Origin: JAEUNX01 sp034004685
GTDB taxonomy: Bacteria; Pseudomonadota; Gammaproteobacteria; Burkholderiales; Rhodocyclaceae
DNA length: 11,746 nucleotides
Reading direction: 5' to 3'
NCBI GenBank assembly: GCA_034004685.1
Contig: JAVEWG010000064.1
Coordinates: 1-11,746, forward strand
Shown here: piece after piece, positions 5,646 to 11,746 of the stretch
Layout of the letters: every line of letters starts with the position of its first letter
How positions within the stretch are numbered: the stretch's first letter is position 1
Translations under genes and position numbers: made by a program
Notes under the pieces: model-generated
Seen by the model: only the letters and a program-made list of their open reading frames with translations
Database searches by the model: none
What the model was told of the DNA's origin: nothing

Positions 5646-7733
5646 TCAGGTCCCGATCACCCCGCCGTTGTCCTTGGTGATCACCACCACCCCGGAGCGG
5701 GGCTTATGAACACCCCCTGCGCTATAGACGGTGGCACCGTTGGCGCCGTTGTCGGGCCAGGATGAGTTGGCGGTGAAGCTGCCGCTCCAGTCCTCCCCCG
5801 GGTGCTGGATGCCCACGAACATCGTCCGCCCGTCGGGGGTGCCGGTGACCCCGGTGACCTCGGAGTTGGGGGGGCTGGTGAGGAAGCGGCGGGTCTCCCC
5901 GGTGGAGGGGTCGGCGCACAGCATCATGTTGCCGCCGATGTTCCCCCAGTCCCCCTTGGCGTCGCCCGGCTGGTCGGTCTGGATCCACAGGCGGCCGTTC
6001 TGGTCGAACCACAGGCCATCCGGGGCACCGTAGTCGTCGCCGTTGATGTTGCCGGAATAGCCCACGCTCTGGCCGCCGTATTCGCCAGGGGTATAGCTGG
6101 CCCCCAGGGTCTTGCTGGTGGCGCTGTCGCCGCACTGGACGAAGATGTCCCACTGGAAGGTGGTGGCCGCCACGCTGCCACCGCTCTCCCGCCAGCGGAT
6201 GATGTGGCCGTAGTCGTTATCCGGCCGGGGGTTGGCGGCGTCCACCGGCGGGTTGGCGCTGGCGGCAGTGGAGCTGCCGTCGGCCTTGTTGCTGGAGACC
6301 GGGGTATTGCCACGCCGGCTGTTGTTGGTGAGGGTGAGGTACACCTCCCGGGTGGTGGGGTGGATGGCGACCCACTCGGGGCGGTCCATCATGGTGGCAC
6401 CGAGCCGGTCGGCGGCCTGGCGGCACTTGATCACCACCTCCCCCTGGTCGGCGAAGCCGTTCTCCGGGGTGAGGCCGTTCTGGCCCCACACCAGGGGCAG
6501 CCACTGGCCGGAACCGTCGGCGTTGAACCTGGCCACGTACAGGGTGCCACTATCCAGCAGATCCCGGTTGAGGGCCCGGCTACGGGGGCTGTAGCGCTTG
6601 GCGCAGACAAACTTGTAGACGTACTCGTTACGCTCGTCGTCTCCCATATACACCACCACCCGGTAGTCGTCCCCCACCACCACCCCCGCGCTCTCGTGCT
6701 TGAAGCGGCCCAGGGCGGTGCGCTTGACCGGGGTGCTGTCCGGATCCCAGGGGTCGATCTCCACCACCCAGCCAAAGCGGTTGGCTTCATTGCGGTGCTC
6801 GTTGATGTCGAAGCGGCCATCCACTTCATGCCAGCGATAGCCGAAGCCGGCGGCGGCCAGGCCGTAGCGCTTTTCATGGCTGGTGAGGCTGAGGGCCGCC
6901 TTGGCGCCGAAATAGCCGTTGAAGTTTTCCTCGCAGGTGAGGTAAGTGCCCCAGGGGGTGTAACCCATGGAACAGTTGTTGAGGGTGCCCAGCACCACCT
7001 TGCCGGTGCTGTCGGCGGCAGTCCGCATCAGGGCATGGCCGGCGGCGGGCCCGCTCACCCGGCAGGGGGTGTTGCCGGTGATCCGGCGGTTGAAGGCTGA
7101 ATCCTCATGCACGCCCCACTCGCCCCGCTGCTTCTTCACATCCACCACGTTCACCCCGTGGGCGGCCTGCTGGGCCCGCACCATGTCCAGGGTCAGGGCG
7201 GCGCTGGCGTAGGTGGCGGTGCTATTGACCAGGCCCGGGTCGCAGTATTCGCTGTTGGTCACCAGGAGGCCCCGGTGGTTGCCCTGCTTGCCGGGGAAGG
7301 GGAAGTAGTGCATGCCATCGGTGTGGGCGCCGTAGGCCTGGATCTGCGCCGCCTCGGTCATGGGTCCGGCCGGATCCCAGGCAGACCCGCCCACCAGGGC
7401 ATCGCCCCAGGCCACCAGCACTTCGGCGCGATAACCGGCGGGCACGGTCACCCCGTCGGTCATGGGCAGCACGTTGGGGGGCACGGCGGAAAAACCGATC
7501 CCCCCCAGGGGGGTCGGCGCCGCCTGGGCATGGTTGGTCAGGCCATCCACCACCGCGCCGCCCAGCACCGCCATGGCCGTGGCGCCGGCGGTAGCGCCCA
7601 CGGAACTCTTCAAAAAACCCCGGCGGCTGAAGCCGCGCTGTTCAATGAGGTCGAGGATGGATTCATTGCCGGACGGATTGACGTCCTGGACACAGGGATT
7701 GAGCTTGCCATCGGGGTGGAGCTTGCTGCTCAT
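5646..7733 (-). CDS. phoX: PhoX/DUF839 family protein with Tat signal (probable alkaline phosphatase)
   Basis: This 695-residue protein would be exported folded to the periplasm and probably hydrolyses phosphate esters, using the Fe/Ca cofactor set known for PhoX. The N-terminus has a Tat motif SRRGFLK at 36-42, a hydrophobic run (about 45-63) and an AQA cleavage site near residue 71. Family blocks visible include NNCSMGYTPWGTYLTCEEN (252-270), where the Cys matches the iron-ligand cysteine of characterised PhoX (by recall, not alignment), RPEWVAIHP (452-460), YGAPDGLWFDQNGRLW (568-583) and GIQHPGE (641-647). Length is usual. The ATG at 7733 has GGAG 7 bases upstream (7741-7744); an in-frame start at 7928 would add 65 residues before the Tat signal and is rejected. 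No clear Pho box is seen upstream. Some DUF839 proteins have other roles, so the phosphatase activity is inferred. Confidence 0.88.
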   Translation of the reverse strand: MSSKLHPDGKLNPCVQDVNPSGNESILDLIEQRGFSRRGFLKSSVGATAGATAMAVLGGAVVDGLTNHAQAAPTPLGGIGFSAVPPNVLPMTDGVTVPAGYRAEVLVAWGDALVGGSAWDPAGPMTEAAQIQAYGAHTDGMHYFPFPGKQGNHRGLLVTNSEYCDPGLVNSTATYASAALTLDMVRAQQAAHGVNVVDVKKQRGEWGVHEDSAFNRRITGNTPCRVSGPAAGHALMRTAADSTGKVVLGTLNNCSMGYTPWGTYLTCEENFNGYFGAKAALSLTSHEKRYGLAAAGFGYRWHEVDGRFDINEHRNEANRFGWVVEIDPWDPDSTPVKRTALGRFKHESAGVVVGDDYRVVVYMGDDERNEYVYKFVCAKRYSPRSRALNRDLLDSGTLYVARFNADGSGQWLPLVWGQNGLTPENGFADQGEVVIKCRQAADRLGATMMDRPEWVAIHPTTREVYLTLTNNSRRGNTPVSSNKADGSSTAASANPPVDAANPRPDNDYGHIIRWRESGGSVAATTFQWDIFVQCGDSATSKTLGASYTPGEYGGQSVGYSGNINGDDYGAPDGLWFDQNGRLWIQTDQPGDAKGDWGNIGGNMMLCADPSTGETRRFLTSPPNSEVTGVTGTPDGRTMFVGIQHPGEDWSGSFTANSSWPDNGANGATVYSAGGVHKPRSGVVVITKDNGGVIGT

Positions 7734-7951
7734 GGGGATTCTCCGGTGGATATCGGTGGACTGGGAAGAAGACGCGCCCGCCCCGGGGGCGGACCATCGG
7801 CCGGATTGTTGCCGCCTTCCGTTGCAGCCATATGTCACCCTGGCCCCCCGGGCCAGGCCCCAAGGCTGATACAAAGCCCGCGCGGACCCGGGAAGCCCGG
7901 ACAATCCCCATTCCCCCCACCGAACCACCGCCGCCCCAGCGACATCCCCGC
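7734..7951. other. Upstream region of phoX with a GC hairpin
   Basis: About 218 bases lie between the phoX start and the pseudogene fragment. The only strong structure is CCTGGCCC-CCC-GGGCCAGG (7839-7857), an 8-bp perfect inverted repeat, which may be a leader hairpin or weak terminator. I see no convincing -35/-10 pair and no tandem PhoB half-sites. Confidence 0.35.
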
Positions 7952-8225
7952 ATCCCCGCCCTCCTCCGCGCCTTGGTGGTGGATGACGACGTCAAGATCC
8001 GCCCGCCGGTCTGCGACTAGGGCGTGCGCTCATTCACCGCCGATGGGGGGCAGCCCTGGCCCGCTGCCACCGGGTGTCACGCCGCAGAACGTGCTGCACA
8101 CCACCCTGCGACGCAACGAGCACTTGGCCCGGCGGTTCCACGAGCGGAAGCTGATGGCGCGTGAAGGCAGTGGCTTCGACAAGCTATTCAAACTTGACGA
8201 ACTCCTTCAAGGCTCGTTCCGATGA
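7952..8225 (+). pseudogene. Degraded C-terminal fragment of an AlbA_2/RecG-C type ATP-binding protein
   Basis: The translation switches frame and contains a stop, yet both pieces match one family. The first piece (from 7952) reads IPALLRALVVDDDVKIRPPVCD and then a TAG at 8018-8020; this resembles the family stretch 'ALVNALVHRDY.IRGPV'. After a shift of reading frame near 8040 the sequence continues PGPLPPGVTPQN, VLHTTLRRNEHLARRFHE and REGSGFDKLF to a TGA at 8223-8225. The blocks PLPPGVT, LHTTxRRN..LAR.FHE and REGSGFDK are typical of the region after the ATPase core in Schlafen/AlbA_2 and RecG-C-like proteins (HATPase_c_4). The N-terminal half and DNA-binding part are missing, and there is no start signal. 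It is probably a relic of a defence-island or regulator gene. The family assignment rests on recall of motifs. Confidence 0.72.
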
Positions 8226-8230
8226 CGGGT

Positions 8231-8263
8231 ATTCCTGACTCAGCAAAGTTGCGAGTCTGGAAT
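8231..8263. repeat. 33-base interrupted hairpin between pseudogene and marR
   Basis: Arms ATTCC (8231-8235) and GGAAT (8259-8263) pair. Inside them, after a T/T mismatch, GACTC pairs with GAGTC, and then GCAA with TTGC around AG. In total 14 base pairs with one mismatch and one bulge. It starts 5 bases after the pseudogene stop and ends 10 bases before the marR stop (on the opposite strand). It may be a bidirectional terminator without a U tract, or the end of a mobile element. Confidence 0.5.
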
Positions 8264-8273
8264 CAACCTGCTT

Positions 8274-8747
8274 TCAGCCCTCACCAGCAGCGGCCGGGTC
8301 CGGCGTCACCGCCACCGGGCGCCCGGTGGCATTGAGGAGGTTGGCGCGAAAGCGGCTGACGGTTTTTTCGAACTGCTGGATTTCCTCGGGGGGAACCCCC
8401 TCGCTCATTTCCCCCAGCACCTGGGCGCCGAAGCTGCGCAGGCGTTGCAGCACCACCCCGGCCTCATCGGTCAGATAGAGGGTCCGGATGCGGCGATCCT
8501 TGGGGTCTTCAACCCGGCGGACCAGGCCGGCCGATTGCAGGCGATCCACCATCCGGCTCAGGGAAATGGGTTCCACTTCCATATAGCGGGCCAGCTGGGT
8601 CTGGTTGATGCCCTCCTGACGCAGCAGGGCGATCAGCAGCATCCACTGGGTATGGGTGATCCCGTTGGCACGGGCATACTCGTCAAAGCGCTGCACCAGG
8701 ATGCGTGCGGTCTCTCCGAGCAGATAGCCGTAGTTTTCAAGTTCCAT
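8274..8747 (-). CDS. MarR-family transcriptional regulator
   Basis: This 157-residue protein is a winged-helix DNA-binding regulator of the MarR type, acting as a dimer and usually sensing small phenolic, lipophilic or CoA-linked ligands. Dimerisation helices flank the core: residues 5-25 (YGYLLGETARILVQRFDEY) and about 116-142. The helix-turn-helix spans about 47-72 (NQTQLARYMEVE then ISLSRMVDRL) and the wing is RRVEDPKDRRIRTLYLT (77-93), with the characteristic DPxDRR. The ATG at 8747 gives the natural MarR N-terminus, but no good ribosome site precedes it; a GTG at 8783 would add 12 residues. It lies 68 bases downstream of the SDR gene in the same direction and is probably cotranscribed. 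A natural target would be the palindromes at 9760-9792 in the SDR promoter. Confidence 0.9.
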   Translation of the reverse strand: MELENYGYLLGETARILVQRFDEYARANGITHTQWMLLIALLRQEGINQTQLARYMEVEPISLSRMVDRLQSAGLVRRVEDPKDRRIRTLYLTDEAGVVLQRLRSFGAQVLGEMSEGVPPEEIQQFEKTVSRFRANLLNATGRPVAVTPDPAAAGEG

Positions 8748-8815
8748 GAGGCATTTTACGCGGAGACGGGCCTTCCCCGGCACTTCGGCCGTGACCGGAA
8801 TGCCGGGCGGCCCCC

Positions 8816-9646
8816 TTACTTTCCGGGGTTCTCCCCCAGGGCGCTGGCACTGGTGGTGTCAGGCATGCCCAGACGGCAGGTCAGCCCCCCATCCACCGGC
8901 AGCAGCACGCCGGTGACATACTGGGCATCGTCCGAGGCCAGGAACAGCACCCCGTTGGCGATATCCCGGGGCAGGCCCAGGCGGGGGGTGGGGATCATGG
9001 GCTTGAGCTTGTCGATGAAGGCCGGGTTATTCACCAGCTTCTGCATGACCTCGCCACCGGTGAAGGTGAAGCCCACGATGATGGCGTTGCAGCGGATCAG
9101 ATCCCGGCCGTAGTCCACCGCGATCTGGCGGGTCAGGGCATTCACCGCCCCCTTGGACGCCTGGTAGGCCGGGCGGCCGTCGATGGCCCGCAAGCTGGAG
9201 GCGGCGGAAATATTGATGATGGCGCCGCCCCCTGCCTTCTTCATGTGGGGGATGGAATACTTGCTGGACCAGAACACCCCATGGACCCCGGTGCGCAGCA
9301 CCTTCTCGAAGGCCTCATTGGAGATCTCGGCGATGTGGGTGTCCGTGCCCCCCGGGCCGGTCACGTCCGTGGCGGCGGCGTTGTTCACCAGGGTGGTAAG
9401 GGAACCATACTTCTCCACCGTGAATTCCACCGCCGCCTTCACGTCCGCTTCTTCCATGATGCTGCCCTGGACGAAGCTCACCTCCAGCCCGGCCCCCCGC
9501 AGCTTCTGCTCCAGGACGCCCCCCGTGTCAGCGCCCCGGCCCGTGAACACCACCGAGGCGCCCTCCTCGGCCAGACGCTCCACGATCCCCGCGCCGATGC
9601 CCCGGGTGCCACCCATCACTAGTGCAACCTTGCCTTGCAGTCTCAT
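8816..9646 (-). CDS. Short-chain dehydrogenase/reductase (classical SDR) with altered active site
   Basis: This 276-residue Rossmann-fold protein is expected to act as an NAD(P)-dependent oxidoreductase. The dinucleotide loop is GGTRGIGAG (12-20), the structural motif NNAA is at 88-91, and the catalytic YQASK is at 161-165. The C-terminal substrate-loop and PVDGG (250-254) are typical. Length is slightly above the usual 250 because of a tail after LTCRLG. Two canonical tetrad positions differ: the Asn normally in the 'VNLKGVF' region is Gly120 (RTGVHGVF), and the Ser 13 residues before Tyr161 is Ala148 (ISAASS), though Ser147 and Ser150 are next to it. The ribosome site AAGGAGG before the ATG at 9646 is excellent. 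It is the first gene of the SDR-MarR unit, driven from 9764-9791, and diverges from the sulfotransferase. Substrate unknown. Confidence 0.9.
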   Translation of the reverse strand: MRLQGKVALVMGGTRGIGAGIVERLAEEGASVVFTGRGADTGGVLEQKLRGAGLEVSFVQGSIMEEADVKAAVEFTVEKYGSLTTLVNNAAATDVTGPGGTDTHIAEISNEAFEKVLRTGVHGVFWSSKYSIPHMKKAGGGAIINISAASSLRAIDGRPAYQASKGAVNALTRQIAVDYGRDLIRCNAIIVGFTFTGGEVMQKLVNNPAFIDKLKPMIPTPRLGLPRDIANGVLFLASDDAQYVTGVLLPVDGGLTCRLGMPDTTSASALGENPGK

Positions 9647-9685
9647 TGGTTTCCTCCTTCAGGTTGGACATGGCCAGGACCCCGG

Positions 9686-9700
9686 CTGACGCGCTGTCAG
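9686..9700. promoter_or_regulatory. CTGAC-N5-GTCAG inverted repeat in the SDR leader
   Basis: Perfect 5-bp arms around GCGCT, about 55-70 bases downstream of the predicted SDR transcription start. It could be a leader hairpin or an auxiliary operator. The arms are short, so chance is possible. Confidence 0.28.
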
Positions 9701-9759
9701 ACCCCATGCCTATGCAGTTAGAACCCACCCAGGATCCCGGTCGGGAGAACCTGAGCCAG

Positions 9760-9772
9760 GCTTATAATAAGC
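9760..9772. promoter_or_regulatory. GCTTATAATAAGC perfect palindrome in the divergent region
   Basis: 6-bp arms around a single A. It contains the -10 hexamer of the leftward SDR promoter and, on the plus strand, a consensus TATAAT at 9763-9768 that could serve the sulfotransferase gene. Because the element is symmetric it can provide -10 boxes in both directions. Confidence 0.5.
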
Positions 9773-9791
9773 TCTTGAAATTTTTTTACAA
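9764..9791 (-). promoter_or_regulatory. Predicted promoter of the SDR-marR unit
   Basis: On the minus strand, -35 TTGTAA (9786-9791), a 16-base spacer and -10 TATTAT (9764-9769). This is the most AT-rich spot in the window and lies in the only divergent intergenic region. The leader to the SDR start would be about 110 bases. The -35 and spacer are overlapped by the palindrome at 9774-9792, which suggests repression. Confidence 0.58.
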
Positions 9792-9792
9792 G
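9774..9792. promoter_or_regulatory. CTTG-N11-CAAG candidate MarR operator
   Basis: CTTGAAATTTTTTTACAAG is an imperfect 19-bp inverted repeat (outer CTTG/CAAG, inner AA/TT). Its size and AT-rich centre are in the range of MarR operators, it overlaps the -35 of the SDR-marR promoter, and a marR gene is in that transcription unit. Binding is inferred. Confidence 0.45.
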
Positions 9793-9911
9793 GGTTTAAG
9801 CTAGCTTCCCCCAGAGCCTCGAACGCCCGGCGGATCCGCCAGGCTCCCGGCGCCGCGCGGCAGCAACATCGAATTGGGTAGCACCCTCAACCAGGAAGAA
9901 GGGGAGACAAA
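9793..9911 (+). other. Leader region of the sulfotransferase gene
   Basis: Contains two further perfect palindromes, AAGCTAGCTT (9798-9807) and GGCGGATCCGCC (9829-9840), and the ribosome site GGGGAG about 5 bases before the ATG at 9912. A rightward promoter is not clear: TATAAT at 9763-9768 is consensus, but the DNA 17 bases upstream does not resemble a -35, so an activator or alternative promoter may be used. Confidence 0.35.
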
Positions 9912-11051
9912 ATGGAAAAGCGGATCCACCGCGAGCAACTGATGGAAAAGGCCGCCCAGGCCACCGGCCTGAACGACTTTGGCGACACCCCGTTCATGGA
10001 GGCGCTGGACGTGCTGGTGGACGCCCTCAACCGGGAGGCCAAACTGGATGACGCCCGCCGCCCCGAGGCCGAACGGGCCCTGATCGGACCCCTGGTCAAG
10101 CGCCTGCAGCTGGCCGCGGATCGCAAGAAGCATCCGGAAATCGCCCGGGAAGTCATCAAGGCCCCCATCGTCATCGTGGGCCTGCCCCGCACCGGCTCCA
10201 CCAACCTCCACGGCCTGATGGCCCAGTGCGAAGGCATCCGGGCGCCCCGTCTGTGGGAAATGACGGTGCCTTCCCCCCCGCCCACGGCCGCCACCTACGA
10301 GACCGACCCCCGCATCGAGCTGGTGCACAAGGGCATCGTCGCCACCACCTCCGCCGAGCTGATGGCCCGCCATCCGGTGGGCGCCAGCCGGCCCGAGCAA
10401 TGCAACATGCTCAACGACCATGCCTTCATGAACTGGTCCCTGCTGGCCTCCTTCGAGATCCCCAGCTACCGGGACTGGCTGCTCACCGCCGACCACACCC
10501 CGTCCTACCAGGCCCACAAGCAAACCCTTCAGCATCTGCAATGGCGCCACCCCGGCCAATGGGTGCTCAAGTACCCCAAGCACATGCTCACCCTGGACGC
10601 GCTGCTGGCCGCCTATCCCGACGCCAAGCTGATCTGGACCCACCGGGATCCGGGCAAGGTGATCCCCTCGGTGATCAGCCTGATCGAAACCTTCCGCAAG
10701 CCCACCCCCGGCTACGACCCGATCCAGCTGGGGCGCGCCTGGGCCCCCTTCGAGGAACTGGGTCTGCACCGGGGCCTGGCAGTGCGGGACTATCGGGCCG
10801 ATCCGCGGCAGGTCTGGGACATCCATTACAACGACGTAATGAAGGATCCGGTGGGAACCATCGACGCCGCCTTCCAGCACTTCGGCCTGAGCCTGTCGGA
10901 GGCCTCCAGGGCCAACATCCGCCGCTTCGTGACGGACAACCCCCAGACCAAGCACGGCGTCCACACCTACACCGCCCAGCAGTTCGGGCTGGACGAGCAC
11001 CGCATCCGGGAAAGCTATCGCGGCTACATCGACCGCTTCAACGTGCGCTGA
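9912..11051 (+). CDS. PAPS-dependent sulfotransferase family protein
   Basis: This 379-residue cytosolic protein would transfer sulfate from PAPS to a hydroxyl or amine group of a small molecule. The 5'-phosphosulfate loop is in IVIVGLPRTGST (86-97). The 3'-phosphate region is represented by THRDPGKVIPSVISL (243-257), preceded by WVLKYPKHMLTLDALL (217-232). These, with the helical N-terminus of about 80 residues, match the sulfotransferase_3-type proteins common in proteobacteria and actinobacteria. Length is normal. GGGGAG precedes the ATG by about 5 bases. Some members of this broad family are annotated as sulfotransferases without measured activity. The gene diverges from SDR-marR and is followed after 18 bases by an extended SDR, so the two probably form an operon, perhaps modifying a sterol- or lipid-like alcohol. 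Confidence 0.9.
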   Translation: MEKRIHREQLMEKAAQATGLNDFGDTPFMEALDVLVDALNREAKLDDARRPEAERALIGPLVKRLQLAADRKKHPEIAREVIKAPIVIVGLPRTGSTNLHGLMAQCEGIRAPRLWEMTVPSPPPTAATYETDPRIELVHKGIVATTSAELMARHPVGASRPEQCNMLNDHAFMNWSLLASFEIPSYRDWLLTADHTPSYQAHKQTLQHLQWRHPGQWVLKYPKHMLTLDALLAAYPDAKLIWTHRDPGKVIPSVISLIETFRKPTPGYDPIQLGRAWAPFEELGLHRGLAVRDYRADPRQVWDIHYNDVMKDPVGTIDAAFQHFGLSLSEASRANIRRFVTDNPQTKHGVHTYTAQQFGLDEHRIRESYRGYIDRFNVR

Positions 11052-11069
11052 TCCAACCCGGGGACCAAC

Positions 11070-11746
11070 ATGCTGACCGACGAAAAAATCCTCATCACCG
11101 GCATCACCGGCATGGTGGCCACCCCTCTGGCCCAGTTCCTGGCCCAGCACAACCAGGTGTGGGGCATCGCCCGCTTCCAGGACCCGGCCCAGCGCCGGCA
11201 ATACGAGGAAATGGGCATCACCACCCGGGCGGTGGACATCGGCTCAGGGGATTTCTCGGAACTCCCCACCGATTTCACCTACGTCCTCCACCTGTCCTGG
11301 ATGCGGGCGGGGCTGCCTGAACTGCAACAGGCCATCCGCACCAACGTGGAAGGGCCGGGGCTGCTCCTGCAACATTGTCGCAAGGCCAAGGCCGCGCTGG
11401 TCATGTCCGGCATGGGGATCTATTCCCCCCATCCCGACCCCTGGCATCTGTTCCACGAGGATGACCCCATCGGCCGGGGCGCCACCGCCTACGCCCCCAC
11501 CAGCCCCGCCACCAAGCTGGGGGTGGAAGCCGTGGCCCGCTTCTGCGCCCGGGCCTTCGACCTGCCGGTGGTGATCCCCCGCCTCAACACCTACTTCGGC
11601 ACCCACCGCTGCATGCCCGCCATGGTGATCCGCTCCGTGCTGGCGGGGGAAACCCTCCCCGCCCCCCACGACCCCAATCCCCAGAGCCCCATCCATATCG
11701 AAGACATGAAATGGCAACTGGAAGCCCTGCTGGGCTCCGCCGGCAA
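11070..11746 (+). CDS. NAD(P)-dependent epimerase/dehydratase (extended SDR), partial at right edge
   Basis: The first 225 residues are present and the stop lies beyond the window; full family members are about 300-370 residues. The nucleotide-binding motif GITGMVA (11-17) in a beta-alpha-beta start (KILITGITG) marks an extended SDR. VLHLSW (72-77), the strand VMSGMGIYS (111-119) with Ser113, and PRLNTYFG (170-177) follow family order. The usual YxxxK is SPATK (145-149), so the catalytic Tyr position holds Ser while Lys149 is kept; Tyr141 is four residues earlier. The ATG at 11070 has GGGGA 5 bases upstream and is 18 bases past the sulfotransferase stop, so the pair is very likely cotranscribed. 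The reaction cannot be specified: epimerase, reductase or a non-classical dehydratase are all possible. Confidence 0.88.
   Translation, partial: MLTDEKILITGITGMVATPLAQFLAQHNQVWGIARFQDPAQRRQYEEMGITTRAVDIGSGDFSELPTDFTYVLHLSWMRAGLPELQQAIRTNVEGPGLLLQHCRKAKAALVMSGMGIYSPHPDPWHLFHEDDPIGRGATAYAPTSPATKLGVEAVARFCARAFDLPVVIPRLNTYFGTHRCMPAMVIRSVLAGETLPAPHDPNPQSPIHIEDMKWQLEALLGSAG

Noticed and set aside
5802..7100. Plus-strand frame of 432 codons
   Set aside because: Antisense to the PhoX coding region; Gly/Val/Ala/His-rich translation without recognisable motifs.
7810..7850. Possible Pho box upstream of phoX (TGTCA-like bases near 7834)
   Set aside because: Only one partial half-site is visible; no second repeat at the 11-base spacing expected for PhoB.
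7734..7928. Extended N-terminus for the PhoX-family protein from a start at 7928
   Set aside because: The extra 65 residues precede the Tat signal and lack a good ribosome site; the ATG at 7733 has GGAG at correct spacing.
7971..8020. Response-regulator N-terminus suggested by LVVDDDVKIR
   Set aside because: The following sequence in the adjacent frame (PLPPGVT, RRNEHLAR, REGSGFDK) matches the AlbA_2/RecG-C domain, in which an ALVxxDYxIR-like segment sits at this point; no receiver-domain Asp or Lys blocks follow.
9740..9768. Rightward sigma70 promoter using TATAAT at 9763-9768
   Set aside because: The -10 is consensus, but the hexamer 17 bases upstream (GTCGGG) does not resemble a -35; kept only as a possibility in the leader entry.
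9801..11201. Minus-strand frame of 466 codons
   Set aside because: Antisense to the sulfotransferase, which has full family motifs and a good ribosome site; the antisense product is compositionally odd.
1..11746. CRISPR arrays, tRNA or rRNA genes, complete insertion sequences
   Set aside because: No regularly spaced direct repeats, no cloverleaf or CCA-ended segments, no rRNA-like conserved sequence and no transposase frame were seen by eye on either strand.

Overview
This is a GC-rich window (roughly two-thirds G+C by eye) that looks like a chromosomal accessory region of a Gram-negative proteobacterium. A betaproteobacterium of the Rhodocyclales type, such as the steroid- or hydrocarbon-degrading denitrifiers, is the best guess. 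That placement is an inference from the DUF1302 outer-membrane protein, the Tat-exported PhoX-family protein, codon use and gene mix; there is no rRNA or other taxonomic marker here.

Layout. From position 1 to 9646 every intact gene points left. In transcription order these are: a classical SDR (8816-9646), a MarR regulator (8274-8747), a PhoX/DUF839 protein (5646-7733) with a clear intrinsic terminator at 5582-5605, a 100-residue PilZ protein (5153-5455), an MFS transporter (3663-4946), an AMP-forming acyl-CoA ligase (1859-3460), and a DUF1302 protein that runs off the left edge (1-1421). From 9912 two genes point right: a PAPS-type sulfotransferase (9912-11051) and, 18 bases later, an extended SDR cut by the right edge (11070-11746). 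The divergent SDR/sulfotransferase gap (9647-9911) is unusually AT-rich for this DNA and holds several palindromes and a promoter. A decayed fragment of an AlbA/RecG-C-type protein (7952-8225) lies between phoX and marR.

Regulation. The most informative non-coding signal is a 78-base block present twice, upstream of DUF1302 (1539-1616) and upstream of the ligase (3578-3655). The two copies align without gaps at 55 of 78 positions. Each carries a 19-bp inverted repeat, then 9 bases, a -35 (TTGYYC), 17 bases and a -10 (GATAGT). This looks like two promoters under one activator, tying the ligase and the outer-membrane protein into one regulon. A second shared palindrome (GGTCGGTTGACC core) lies just beyond each copy.

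How the genes may work together (inference). DUF1302 proteins are outer-membrane proteins often found in clusters for degradation of hydrophobic compounds. A CoA ligase, an MFS importer, SDR oxidoreductases, a sulfotransferase and a MarR sensor would suit uptake, activation and modification of a hydrophobic carboxylate or alcohol such as a steroid or terpenoid. The substrate cannot be read from the sequence. Both SDR-fold proteins depart from the textbook active site. PhoX and PilZ look like neighbours with independent roles.
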